Part shown: piece after piece, positions 32,441-43,404 of the stretch | Layout: each line of letters opens with the position of its first letter | Position numbering within the stretch: position 1 is the stretch's first letter | Source: Myoxocephalus aenaeus | Taxonomy: Eukaryota; Chordata; Actinopteri; Perciformes; Cottidae | Direction: 5' to 3' | Assembly: GCA_038501785.1 (NCBI GenBank) | Contig: JBAMJR010000189.1 | Coordinates: 5,640,001-5,704,000, forward strand | DNA length: 64,000 nucleotides | The notes under the pieces: model-generated | Databases searched by the model: none | Told to the model about the DNA's origin: nothing | What the model saw: the letters and a program-made list of their open reading frames with translations, nothing else | Translations under genes and position numbers: made by a program

Positions 32441-32518
32441 TTATCCGATTCATCGAAAAAATTATCGAAAGATTAATGGATTATTAAAATAATCGTTGGT
32501 TACAGCCCTAGTTCAAAC

Positions 32519-33184
32519 CCCACCTTCTCTACGTCCTCAGGTGTGTGACTTGTGTGCTTTCATTAGTCTGCCTCAAACAAACACACGATAATATTCCAAG
32601 TCCAGGTGAGTCCAGGTAAAGCAGCTCAGGCCTTTTGGCTGCTTTTGTCATCATCAGTATTGTATATTATGCAGCAAACCTTCCAACTTTCATCTTAATG
32701 GAAAATGAACACATACAAATTAAAAAAAATAACACAACACCTTAAAAGGACCCAAATCTTCTGTGTTCACCCTGTAACACCCCCCCCCCCCCCCCTCCAG
32801 TCCGTCACTATTGATCCTTGTTCTGCCGATCAATGCCGGTCTCAGCTTCCTGGTTTTCAGACCTGCAAATCAAATCAACAGTCAATTGAACAGCAGATAC
32901 TTGGTGTTATTGATCTTTTCGGCTCCTTCAGGGTTAACTCAGTGGAATAAGTGTCATCACGATCAGATCAGACCTGCGTCTGCGGAGACAAAGCAGCAGG
33001 ATAATGAGGAACAGCTGCTGGGATTAGAACCATCAGGAGAACCCGGCAGAGATGTGACGCTGCAGAGGGAAGGAAGCCGCTCAGCTGTCTAGAGACTCAT
33101 GCACATTTATTCATGAGAGAAGATGTTGTGACTCACAAGCAGCCGGAAACATATGAAGAGGACGTCGGTCCGATGTGAACGCAG
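32519..33184. other. Unassigned stretch
   Basis: Contains a poly-C run at 32,780-32,795. No gene or repeat family is recognised. Confidence 0.5.
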
Positions 33185-33212
33185 TCCTGCAGACACAGAC
33201 CTGCAGACACAC
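33185..33212. repeat. Minisatellite, left part
   Basis: Units of CCTGCAGACACA. The array continues at 34,673 after the foldback element that splits it. Confidence 0.85.
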
Positions 33213-34672
33213 CAACCCTGTCTCCTAAAAATTACGTTCCCCCAGAACTAATACGCATTCCCAATTACGTTTGATCAGAAACGTATCTCCTCCCTGATTA
33301 TGTTTGTGTTTGACGTATTACACATACGTTGATTATACACGTATACGTGTTATTGTTTTCTTGCTTTATTTAAGCATATTTTAATTTTTAAACTCTGGGG
33401 AGAAAAAAGAAAAGAGGGGCGGGGTGAGGCCAGCGCCGGCCGGCCGCGCCGGGCGCCGGCCGCTGGCCGCACCGGGAGCCCGAGAGTCGGCCGCACCGGG
33501 AGCACCGAAGACCGTTTGCCTGCCGTTGTTAGGCCGGTAACGGGCCGGTCTTCAGACCGCTTGCACCGGGGCTCGGTCTTCAGACTGCTTGGCCGCCGCC
33601 GTTAGGCCGGCGGTAACAGCCTCCTTCGCGCCGGCTCCGGTCTTCTCTGAGTCGGGTTGTTTGTGAATGCAGCCCAAAGTGTGTGATAAACTCCATCTAG
33701 TGCAGTAAACCACTGCGATCATCAGCAGACACTCGGATCTGTGTGGTCACATCAAGTGCAGAACTGACGTGAAAAAATTCAAATGGGCGGAAGGAGTCAC
33801 GGGACCCAACATCCAGTTTTCAAAATACTAACTGATATGAATGTGTTCAGAACATTTCTGACCACATCCACACATCTTAACTGTACTGGTCTTACAGAAA
33901 TGTTGTAATGTGTCAAACACAACGGACTGTTACAGTTAAGATGTGTGGATGTGGTCAGAAATGTTCTGAACACATTCATATCAGTTAGTATTTTGAAAAC
34001 CGGATGTTGGGTCCCGTGACTCCTTCCGCCCGTTTGAATAATTTCACGTCAGAATCTGCACTTGATGTGACCACACAGATCCGAGTGTCTGCTGATGATC
34101 GCAGTGGTTTACTGCACTAGATGGAGTTTATCACACACTTTGGGCTGCATTCACAAACAACCCGACTCAGAGAAGACCGGAGCCGGCGCGAAGGAGGCTG
34201 TTACCGCCGGCCTAATGGCGGCGGCCAAGCGGTCTGACCGGTGCAAGCGGTCTGAAGACCGGCCCGTTACTGGCCTAACAACGGCGGGCAAACGGTCTTC
34301 GGCCCCCGGTGCGGCCGACTCTCGGGCTCCTGGTGCGGCCGGCGCACCGGGAGCTGGCCTCACCCCGCCCCTCCTTTCTTTTTTCTCCCCAGAGTTTAAA
34401 AATTAAAATATGCTTAAATAAAGCAAGAAAACAATAACACAAACACACGATTATAAACGTATTTGTAATACGTCAAACACAAACATAAAAACAATAAAAC
34501 AAAAATACGTGTATAATCAACATACGTGTTTAATCAACGTATACGTGTATAATCAACGTATGTGTAATACGTCAAACACAAACATAATCAGGGAGGAGAT
34601 ACGTTTCTGATCAAACGTAATTGGGAATGCGTATTAGTTCTGGGGGAACGTAATTTTTAGGAGACAGGGTTG
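33213..34672. mobile_element. Foldback (long inverted repeat) element, 1.46 kb
   Basis: The left arm (33,213-33,885) and right arm (33,931-34,672) are inverted copies around a 45-bp spacer. The termini are CAACCCTGTCTCCTAAAAA and its complement. A 7-bp duplication GACACAC flanks the element (33,206-33,212 and 34,673-34,679). The right arm has an extra 70 bp or so of TACGTGTATAATCAAC-type repeats. Both arms contain a GC-rich part (33,415-33,650) and outer parts rich in ACGT-containing words. There is no credible protein. Family unknown to me. Confidence 0.9.
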
Positions 34673-34840
34673 GACACACACAGTCCTGCAGACACACAGA
34701 CCTGCAGACACACACAGTCCTGCAGACACACAGACCTGCAGACACACACAGTCCTGCAGACACAGAGTCCTGCAGACTCACACAGTCCTGCAGACTCACA
34801 CAGTCCTGCAGACTCACACAGTCCTGCAAGACACACACAG
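34673..34840. repeat. Minisatellite, right part
   Basis: Repeats of AGTCCTGCAGACACACA and AGACCTGCAGACACACA in alternation, then AGTCCTGCAGACTCACAC. The long open frames on both strands here follow the repeat period and are not genes. Confidence 0.95.
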
Positions 34841-35111
34841 ACACACACAGACAGCCGCTTTATTAACAACAACACTTCCTGGTGCAGTTTGAATGACATG
34901 GCTCCCCACAGCAGATCCCTCTGGAGCTGCCAGGCGGGAGAACACATAACAGGGAGCCGAGCTGGTAAAGACCAACAACAGGACAATTAAAAAGGCTTTA
35001 AAACACAACGTAAGCGTGCATCAGGGGCACGTGAACGCCATCAGTCTGGAGAAGATGGGCTGCTGCTGTGATGGTGACATCAGCGTGTTGTTACAGCAGT
35101 AAGCAGGAGAC

Positions 35112-35193
35112 CCCAGAACACACACCTGAGGACAGAGGGACCACAGAACACACACCTGAGGACAGAGGGACCACAGAAAACACACCTGAGGAG
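35112..35193. repeat. Three-unit tandem repeat, about 30 bp
   Basis: Units start AGAACACACACCTGAGGA; the third is diverged. Confidence 0.85.
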
Positions 35194-35516
35194 ATGGGAC
35201 GCGCTCGGTCTGGAGAGAGCGGCCTGAGTGATGACTTAGGGTTTGATGATAGTCAACTAATAAAGTCTCTTTGAACGACGGCCCTCATTCACGGATGCAG
35301 GATTCATCTGTATTTACTCTTCAAACACATTTAGAACCACCAGCAATACACCTAGTGGCTGTGTACACACTGACAACCTGTGACTCAAGTTCAGAACCCT
35401 GAACCGGTTATGCTGCTCCTCACACTGCAGCTCTGAAACGCACATTTAGTCATCCAAATGAATGAGAACTGTCGTGTTCACACGGGAGACCCCGTTATTC
35501 AAAATGTACTCTGCTG

Positions 35517-35971
35517 CACCAAAAATGGACCAAATATATGTCAAAATAAGGAAATTGGCAGGTGACTGGCCCTCCCTAACCTCACAGTTTTTTTGATTTT
35601 GTTGGCTCTAGGCTCAGTATCTCTTAAAAAGACAAGCACTAAGTTTTACCAAGATGCAACCCCATATATATACAGTATATATATATATATAAGTTTAAAC
35701 CTAAGTTAAAGAAACCCTGTGAATAGAACTCTTTGAATATTTGTTTTTTATATATCTGTTTGTTGAACTGCATTTCTTGACACGATTGACTGACAACGTT
35801 GTTGAAGTGTTGCATGGTTGTTTTGTTTTCTTATTTTTGGTTTAAAAAAAAATCTTCTCTTTATGGCCAGATGCATGGTTAATTTATTTGATTCTTTCTT
35901 ACTTTCGGAGGATGTATTTCTTGGTAAACTGTAAAAATACCTAAATAAAATATTAAGTTTAAAAAAAAAAA
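35517..35971 (+). mobile_element. LINE-type insertion with poly(A) and 11-bp duplication
   Basis: GTACTCTGCTG occurs at 35,506-35,516 and again at 35,972-35,982. The insert between ends in AATAAAATATTAAGTTT and a run of 11 A. This is the signature of target-primed reverse transcription. The insert has no recognised coding sequence; it is probably a 3' UTR of a 5'-truncated L1-like LINE, although an mRNA or SINE origin is possible. Confidence 0.8.
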
Positions 35972-35982
35972 GTACTCTGCTG

Positions 35983-36860
35983 TCCGCTCTGACTTCACGA
36001 GCGAACACATGTTGCACGAGTGTTCAATAACAGGGACACAGGGGAGATCTTCTGCTTCTTATTGCGTTGTGTTATTTACACATCAGTTGCACCAAAAGCA
36101 TAAGAAATCCTTCTCCAGGGATCGTGAATATTAAAACTGTTTAAAAACCAACCTATTTTTAAGCCCTTTCCTCGAAAATTGCATACCCAAACTAAAAAGG
36201 GTGTATCTCTGCAACCACTAGGGCTATTTGAATAAATTGGGTGTTATAATAAAAGGTACACATGTGAGAGGTTGTTCAGATGTGTAAATATCAGTCTATA
36301 TTTTACTGGTTAAGAGTAAATGAAGATGACACACAGAAAAAAATTAAAAGGTTTCAGGTCTGCCTAGAAAAAAAGCACTTACAGGATGATTATTTCTTTG
36401 AAATAAGGCAGCTGTAAGGTCCAACTCTAACCCAAATCATAGCACAATATGTGAACATTCTCTCTGCAAAGGTTGACTTTGATAAAGTGAAGCAAAACAA
36501 AGTTAGAGAGGCTTTAGTACAGAGAAAATTCAGACGAGGTCTCCAAAATTTGCATTGGGGGACATTTGCGCAACTTTGCGCATGTGTGACATGTCTCATG
36601 TATCAAACCATATATGTAACTCGTATATGACTTATGGTGTTCAATACATCCAAATACAGCAGGTTTGGGCTTTTTCTTTTTCTTCATAAAACAAGCTATG
36701 ATTTACAGTTTTATATAACAATCGCTCAGTCTTCCCCCCTAGTCGGGGTAGCAACAGTCACCTTGTTGAAGCATCCTAATGTCTGGCCACAGACACGCTT
36801 GGTGTACTTTTGGCTCCGTTACGTGACTCTGCAGCAGAGTAAGAGTCGCTCATGAAGGGT
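35983..36860. other. Unassigned AT-rich stretch
   Basis: No gene, TIR or tandem repeat recognised. Confidence 0.45.
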
Positions 36861-37692
36861 GGGTTGCACCAACATGGATTAAATTAATCCTGGTTTAGAG
36901 TTAATCTAGGGTTAGTAAATCTAGGTTTAAACTGGTTTATAATTAATCAGAGATGTGTTGCACATCTTAATTGTAACCCTGGATTAGTTAAACTAGTTTA
37001 AACAAGGGTTAAAACAGGATTAGTTTATGTTGCCGTGGAAGAATTCCGTTACTGATACCGTTAGTTACCGTTTATAGCATACCACGACAGCGGCTATAGC
37101 TAATAAACTCCGTCACTCTAGCTAACTATTATGGCACGTCAAACTTTTCAACATTTGAAAAGATGTTGCTGAGCGAGTTAATGGAGGAGTTTAATTCTAG
37201 CTACTAAGAGCTGGAGAAGTGGTGGCACAGCAAAATTCCTCTCACTTCCATGCTTGAGTGCTGGTCCAACCTTCCCATTGAGGTATATGACAGACTCCTT
37301 TGTGAATCTATACCGCTGTGAAAACTCGCTGTTGTCATAAAATTTAATTGGGTTTAACCAATCTCTAATTTTCCTGCGAGGAACTCTTTCCTCTAACCCC
37401 ATCCAGCGAAGATATGCAGCCATGTTGTCAATACAACGGAGATAAACCTCCTCCAGGGGTGGTTTAAATATAACTGCTAATCCAGGTTTAGTCTAGGTTT
37501 AAAATAACTGGTGCAACAGATTTGATTTTAATCTAGATTTAAATGGAAATTAAACAGAGATTGCCAAAGGGTTAGATTTACCCAGGATTAATTGTAAACT
37601 ACGGTTAAACTAGGTTTAAAGTTTGATGCAACTGGATTAAAAGACAAACCTGGTTTAAACCTAGTTTAAGAGTTAATCCTTGTTGGTGCAAC
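36861..37692. mobile_element. Second PIF/Harbinger-type element, TIR GGGTTGCACCAAC
   Basis: Ends GGGTTGCACCAAC and GTTGGTGCAACCC are perfect inverted repeats. Both sides inward are packed with short words such as GGTTTAAAC, TTAATCC and TAAACTAGG in both directions. A transposase N-terminal remnant lies on the minus strand. I could not define the target duplication. Confidence 0.8.
37178..37423 (-). pseudogene. Harbinger transposase N-terminal remnant
   Basis: The frame reads RDWLNPIKFYDNSEFSQRYR, then FTKESVIYLNGKVGPALKH and FAVPPLLQLLVA. This is the N-terminal region of HARBI1-type transposases (FxxRYRF followed by LPPLLQVLVAL). The catalytic DDE part is missing, so the element is a deletion derivative. 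Confidence 0.8.
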
Positions 37693-38890
37693 CCAGCCAA
37701 AGTCCTCCACTTTGGCCCTGGAAATCCATCAAGAGGTACGAGGCAGCCTGAGCACCCACGGCAGCAGGAAACAGGAGAATGCAATTCAGCTACGAGACAC
37801 TTGAAAGAGAATGCATTCTGGGAATGCATTCTGGGCAGCTCTACAAATCCAGAAAAGCTTCATTTATTTATTTCCATCCTCAATTCTGAGACATTTAGTG
37901 CCTCATAGGACATGTATTATCAGTTAAGGGCGCCTTTAATGTTGCTCTTAAAACTTTGAATTATGCTTTTTATTTATGTACTTTGTAAGGGCAGCAATGA
38001 ATGCTTATTTTATTAATCAAATACTCAAATACATAAGGTAGAGTACATAAGGTAGCGTACATAACGTAGCATACATAACATACATAAAGTAGCATACATA
38101 AAAGTGTACATAACGTAGCGTACATATGGTTTGAATAAATTGAGCAGAAATGTTGTGCCATTAGCAGCCTAGCTAGCTAGCTAGCTCGCTAACTTGCCAT
38201 TCAGTTACCTGAAACAAAAACAGAGGGTTCACTCAAAGTGCAAACTTAACATATGTACTTAACATAATTTATTTGTGTTACCTCGACTTATAAACAGATT
38301 TTTATCTCCAGATAACAGATAATGCTCACATTAGCTTAGCTTTCCTGATTGAATTGAAACAATTATTCAGAGATCAAAACCTCTTCTGTCTCTTTGTCTT
38401 TTCCTGATCTCGTCTCATCTGGGGCTGCTGTCCGTCATGGCCCATCAAAGTCATCGGGAAGTCATTATTTCCACATAATGAAATAAGTCATGAGCCATTC
38501 TTATTGAAAAAAATTGGATAATGAAGTCATAACAACAAGGACACGCTTTCTTATCCTGCGGTAACAAGATAATTAGGTCTTGATCTGGAGATGACAGGCG
38601 TACGAAATACATTAGCGACCGTGTCCCGTCGGCTAGCAGAGGAAGACTGAGGACTTCTGCAAAAAGATGATAGCAAAAGGCGTAATTTAGTTTTGGAGAA
38701 TAATACCAAACTTTACCCAATGACCATCTGGGCTCGTTTTTATTGTATTAATCCTTTCTGTCTTTTGTTCACGTTACTGCTGATAAAAGGTCCCACTTCA
38801 AAATAATTTTAATTAATTAATAAGGAAAGAGTTTATGCAAGTAATCTCACCTGGGGATTAATAAAGTACTCTTACTGTGAGGAACATTCT
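37693..38890. other. Mostly unassigned, with tandem repeats
   Basis: At 38,028-38,128 a 13-14 bp unit around GTAGCGTACATAAC is repeated about seven times, and (GCTA)n stands at 38,167-38,189. Otherwise nothing is recognised. Confidence 0.6.
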
Positions 38891-38899
38891 GAACATCCT

Positions 38900-39133
38900 G
38901 ATCCTCTATAGACCTGAGTCTAGTCCTCTATAGACCTAAGTCTAGCCATATATACCTAAGTATAGTTCTCTATAGACCGGGGGTTAGGGACCGCTGCTCT
39001 ATATGACCTCAGTTTAGTCCTGGTCCTCTATAGACCTCAGTCTAGTCCTGGTCCTCTATCTGACCTCAGTTTAGTCCTGGTCTTCTATCTGACCTCAGTT
39101 TAGTCCTGGTCCTCTATATGACCTCAGTTTAGT
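38900..39133. repeat. Minisatellite, block 1
   Basis: Unit of about 27-28 bp containing TCAGTCTAGTCCTGGTCC and TCTATAGACC. Blocks 2 (40,070-40,235) and 3 (41,830-41,900) carry the same unit. At 38,976-38,996 one unit contains CCGGGGGTTAGGGACCGCTG, which resembles a Charlie-like hAT terminus. Confidence 0.95.
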
Positions 39134-40066
39134 TCGGGCACGTAGCGGGCACGTAGCATGGTCCGAACTTCACAGTTAATTCAGGGTTTTTGATTGGGGT
39201 AAATCCTGCAGCGCTTTGTGGGCACAATGTTCTCCACACATGTGCTGATGTCGCATATTCCTCTTGAGGCGTTGCCTGTACGCTGGGTAGAGGAATGCTG
39301 AGATGTGATCAGACTGTCCAAAGTGTGGCCGGGGCACAGCCCTGTAGGCTCCCTTCACATTGCTGTACACATGATCAAGGGTGTTATTGTCCCTTGTCGG
39401 AAAGTTCACGTGTTGATGGTATTTCGGGAGGACATTCTTGAGGTTGCGGTGGTTGAAATCGCCGGCTATAGCAAACGCAGCGTCCGGGTGTCCGGTCTCT
39501 TGCTTACTGATGGCGTCGTGCAGCAGCCCCAATGCCGTTACGGAGTCCGCTCGTGGCGTGATGTAAACAGCCAGTATAAACACTGCACTGAACTCCCTTG
39601 GCAAGTAGAAGGGTCTACATTTCACCACCAACAGTTCAACACTAGCCGAGCAGTGTCTTTCAACCACATGTATGTCCGAGCACCACCTGTTGTTCACATA
39701 GACACAGACGACGCCGCTTCTCGTCTCTTCCGAGGCCGTTGTACGGTCCCCACGGTAGACGGAGTGTGTTGCAAGCTGGATGGTAGAGTCAGGAATGCTG
39801 TCTGAAAGCCAGGTTTCCATGAAAATAAGAGCACAGCATTCTCTCATATCACGCTGGGTTGTAATCCTGGTTCTCAGCTCATCCATCTTGTTTTCGAGAG
39901 AGTGGACGTACCTAGCAACAGGCTAGGTAGTGGTGGTCGAGTAGCCCTAGCCTTTAACCTAGCATGTAGCCCCCCCTCTCTTGCCACGACGCCGCCCTTT
40001 CCACTCTCTCCGTCGGCTGTGCTGGGCACCCATGGCCGGTGCTGTTAGGCCTTCCCAGCTGTGTTT
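39134..40066 (-). mobile_element. LINE fragment (CR1/L2/Rex1 group), minus strand
   Basis: A LINE 5' region lies between minisatellite blocks 1 and 2. It includes the basic stretch before the endonuclease and most of the endonuclease, and stops abruptly at about 39,280. The residues are related to those at 29,740-32,440. Confidence 0.8.
39280..39886 (-). pseudogene. LINE endonuclease, open frame
   Basis: An open frame of 236 codons (39,886 to 39,176) starts MDELRTRITTQRDMRE and has METWLSD (catalytic Glu), VVCVYVNNRWCSD, CRPFYLPREFSAVFILAVYI, IAGDFNHRNL and FGQSDHISAFL. These are the AP-endonuclease motifs in normal order, about 200 residues without a stop. The last 35 residues are foreign sequence. 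Upstream (39,890-40,045) frameshifted LINE residues such as RATRPPLPSLLL continue, so the ATG is probably internal to the original ORF. Confidence 0.85.
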
Positions 40067-40069
40067 GTC

Positions 40070-40235
40070 AGGGTCTAGTCCTGGTCCTCTATATACCTCA
40101 GTCTAGTCCTGGTCTTCTATAAACCTCAGTGTAGTCCTGGTCCTCTATAGACCTCAGGTTAGTCATGGTCCTCTATAGACCTCAGGTTAGTCCTGGTCCT
40201 CTGTAAACCTCAGTGTAGTCCTGGTCCTCTATAAA
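40070..40235. repeat. Minisatellite, block 2
   Basis: About six units of the 27-28 bp repeat described for block 1. Confidence 0.95.
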
Positions 40236-40239
40236 GCTT

Positions 40240-41829
40240 AAATTACCGAGATAATTGATGTCAAGCTATGTCAGTTCCTCAAACGCTGATCCACCCTAAA
40301 ACAGTCTCGTTAATTAGAAACAAGATGTCAGTCATCTGGATAATTGCGGGTGCATGCTCCTCTTCAAAAGGGAGCATAGTTGAGCACAGATTCCATGATC
40401 TTCTAACGCTACAATGGCAAATAAACTCAGAGGAACAGCCTCTTTTTTCTCAGCTGAGGAGCAGGAGATGATCATGAACGCATGAGGAAGTCAAGTCCAT
40501 AATCATTGGCTGTGAACCCAGCATAACACCGCCCCCGCTGCGAGACATAAGCATCGCAAAATATATTGAATCGCCTTGTTATTGAAATGTGCTATACAAA
40601 TAAACTTGCCTTGCCTTGCCTATCAGCTTATTTTCTCATTGCACAGATCCTGTCTTCCTCTTTTCAGCCTTCAGCCTGCAGCACTTTAGCTGGTTTGAAG
40701 GAGAAGCTTTCATCCAATCAGATTTGTTCTCTCCTGTGTCTCTATGTCACCAAAGCAGTTTAAAGCAGGCCTTTGCAGATTAAAGTACACAGGGAGTGGA
40801 CGCTGTGGTTGATTGTCATGGACTTCAACAAATCAGATCTTTAGTTTGACAAGCTGGGTGTATTCTTTGACGTGCAGGGCCTGCAAAATGGCGTGGACGT
40901 GAGATTGGTCAGTGGCCCAGTGTGACTATTTACATGTGCTGTGATTGGTCAGTGGGGCAGCATATGAAAGAAGGAGAAGAAGCTAGAATCTCGAACCTAG
41001 AATCTCAGGACTTGCTGGTGGATTTACTGATGACGCCTTTCGCACAGAGGGTTACGTGCATCTGGTGAGTGAAATGCTAGTTGTGTCACAGTTTTTACAT
41101 CTGCAGTCGTATTTAATCATAAACAAGCCACAGCGCTGTTGCTGCTGCTAGTCGAGCCGGAGCTGGGGCCGCGCTTCTTCCCTCGCCGGTGATGTCTTGT
41201 GTGTGTGTGCACATTTTTATCATGAGTCCACCTTAATCATTTTCTACAATACTGATATGTATGGTGTACTAATAACACTGTCATATAAGCATGAGTGCTT
41301 TAACACATCCATAAGTTTCTTAAGCGCTAAATAAACGTTACGAACAGCACGCCATGCAGCGGCTTTCCCGATGTTCTCCGCATCGCAGACACTGTACAAA
41401 CATGTACCACTTACAAAAAAGCTCTAGGCTATGATCAAGTCTGCATACAGTATGTGAGACGGTCGATGCTCAGCCGCGCTGTGTGGCTCGAGGAGGTCTC
41501 GGCAGAATTGATAGCGCTCGTACAGGAAGTCATAATGATGTGAGAACGGATCTTGGCGATCTGGAAGAACTCTCTCCCTATAAAACTAATATAACTAATA
41601 TCGCTCCTCCATCAATGAGGAAGGGAGCTGCCTTTTTTTGTCCGGTGGGAGTGGCCACCTTATCCAGTGAATTTCACTAAGCCTGCGCTGGAGCAGGTTA
41701 AGGGATTTGGATCTGTTGCTATGGTGATTTTTCCAAACTTGCTTTGTGAAACCGAAAAGCCTGATCTGCGTAATCTTATCCGGAAAATTATCCGGGTAAC
41801 TCAGTAAACCAGGTACGAGGAATAGGACC
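40240..41829. mobile_element. PIF/Harbinger element (copy 3), inverted, with insertion
   Basis: It runs as the reverse complement of copy 1 (10,243-11,576): 40,240-40,568 matches its right part and 41,216-41,829 its left part. The right terminus reads CCAGGTACGAGGAATAGGACC, followed by CTG. The left terminus is lost. At 40,377 the Myb exon 1 start (MANKLRGTASFFSAEEQEMI) is followed by a stop. A retroelement tail and hAT fragment (40,569-41,215) interrupt it. Confidence 0.85.
40569..41215. mobile_element. Retroelement tail plus truncated hAT of the CAGTGGCGGGCC family
   Basis: 40,570-40,620 is nearly the tail seen at 7,085-7,145 (CTTGCCTTGCCTTGCC). From 40,621 the sequence matches the interior of the hAT at 9,580-9,925 (CTTTCATCCAATCAGATTTG, TTGATTGTCATGGACTTCAA). 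Neither hAT terminus is present. Confidence 0.75.
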
Positions 41830-41900
41830 CTGGTCCTCTATAAACCTCAGTGTAGTCCTGGTCCTCTATATATGACTTCAGTGTAGTCCTGGTCTTCTAT
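41830..41900. repeat. Minisatellite, block 3
   Basis: Two to three units of the 27-28 bp repeat directly after the Harbinger terminus. Confidence 0.9.
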
Positions 41901-42072
41901 AGAACAGGAGACAAATTAACACAACAGAAAAGAACTACTTAAATATACATGCACAAATATTTATTGGGCATTTACAGACAATTAAGGGAACTTCTCTGTC
42001 TGGTTGACATTCATTAGTTTATTAATTACTAAGAGATACAAACAGTGGGGAGGAAGTATACAGATATTTTAC

Positions 42073-42461
42073 CAGTGGCGGGCCGTCAGGGCCTGCTAAG
42101 CCTTCTCTGCTGGCCAAACAGAATCACAAAGTTTAAATTAAAAAAATATATATATATAATTCAAAGTTATAGCTATTTTATAGTTTTTCAAAAATGCACT
42201 ACATGTATTATAATTATTTTTCTCTATTAGCTTATTTTCTCATTGCACACCTCCTGTGTTCCTCTGATGCCTTGCCTTCAGCCTTGAGCCTGCTGCATGG
42301 CGCGGCACAGCCGCTGGTTTACAGCGTTCATCCAATCACATTTCACTTCTGTTTCTCTATGGACTCGAGAGCATATTAAACTATATGAGAAGGCCATGCC
42401 GTGATCAGCTGTTAAACTAAACAGACAGCAGGCGTAGATACCAAATCCACGGCCGCCACTG
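42073..42461. mobile_element. Short hAT MITE, TIR CAGTGGCGGGCC (copy 4)
   Basis: Ends CAGTGGCGGGCCGTCAGG and CACGGCCGCCACTG with an exact 8-bp duplication TATTTTAC (42,065-42,072 and 42,462-42,469). It is 389 bp long, an internally deleted form of the family at 9,451 and 30,215. Confidence 0.95.
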
Positions 42462-42469
42462 TATTTTAC

Positions 42470-43400
42470 TACAGTAACCATGAAAATACTATGTACAGTA
42501 AATGTACTAATATCACACTGTAAATATAGTTTACTGAAGTAAATGTACTGATACCACAGAGTAGTAATACTCTGTTGTTACAATTCAAGTATTAATACCA
42601 CAGAGTAGAAACACTCTTATAGTAAAGGTACTACAACTACACAATGAAAATGTTCTGTTACAGTAAAAGTACTTTCACCACAGAGTAGAAAGTACAAATA
42701 CCACACATACAGTAACATGTATAATCAGTATAATGTAGATAAATCATTCAAAAATGTTCTTCTAATATGTGTTAATATTACTTTGACTATTAACTAATGA
42801 TTATTTTAAATGTATTATTAGTTATTAATCTGCTGACTATTTTGAATGGATTCATTATTTTCAATCCACTTTTTCTTTTCTTAATTTGTAAAGTATAAAG
42901 CTGTGAGGTATTTGTGTTTGGGTAGAAGTACACAGAAGTACTCCGGTGAAGTTCTCGTGGCTCGGTATTTCTGCCCCTGGCTTTCTTCATGTTGCTTGTG
43001 GGTCTGATTTGACGCCCCTCTCTGTAAGTGATTCACTTCTCTGCCTCAAAGGTCACTTTTAATGTGTTGTTGTGCTTCTTTCTCATCAGCTCCTCTTAAG
43101 AGACAGAAACAAACGACCGTCGAATTACAGGCGTCTCGGCCGCCATGCGTTAGAATGCCTCCAAGGACCCGAGCGTGACATTTCGCCTCCACGATGCATT
43201 TAGAACTATTCCTTTCGCATGCTGGGAATAAAAATAAATGCATAGCTCCCCTCGGACGCGCGCCGTTAGCTCGCTTCAAATATCCTCCGTGAATTCCAAA
43301 CGAGGTATTTGTAATCCTGAAAAGCAGAAGAGGGTAATCACACTTGTATTATTCCTATAAATTGCATGCCGCATTACTCCCGTCAGTTTACTCACTCGAC
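42470..43400. other. Unassigned stretch with degenerate repeats
   Basis: From 42,480 to 42,720 a loose unit with ACCACAGAGTAGAAA and AGTAAAGGTACT recurs four or five times. The rest is unassigned. Confidence 0.55.
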
Positions 43401-43404
43401 AATA

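Larger units (their letters stand above)
29623..32510. mobile_element. hAT element (TIR TAGGGCTGCAAC) enclosing LINE sequence
   Basis: Ends TAGGGCTGCAACAACGAATC and ATCGTTGGTTACAGCCCTA are inverted repeats with an exact 8-bp duplication GTTCAAAC (29,615-29,622 and 32,511-32,518). Nearly the whole interior is a LINE endonuclease on the plus strand, interrupted by a second hAT at 30,215-32,085. No hAT transposase is visible. Confidence 0.9.

Noticed and set aside
34095..34406. 103-codon Ala/Gly/Pro-rich frame
   Set aside because: It lies in the GC-rich arm of the foldback; the other arm has no matching frame on its strand.
34611..34990. Open frames of 60-109 codons on both strands
   Set aside because: They follow the period of the CCTGCAGACACA minisatellite and have no non-repeat content.
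39176..39886. Host gene for an endonuclease/exonuclease/phosphatase protein
   Set aside because: Its motifs and upstream residues are those of a LINE endonuclease, and the C-terminal end runs into unrelated sequence.
38900..41900. Repeated units with different spacers as a CRISPR-like array
   Set aside because: Units are tandem without unique spacers and are split by transposons; a eukaryotic minisatellite explains them.
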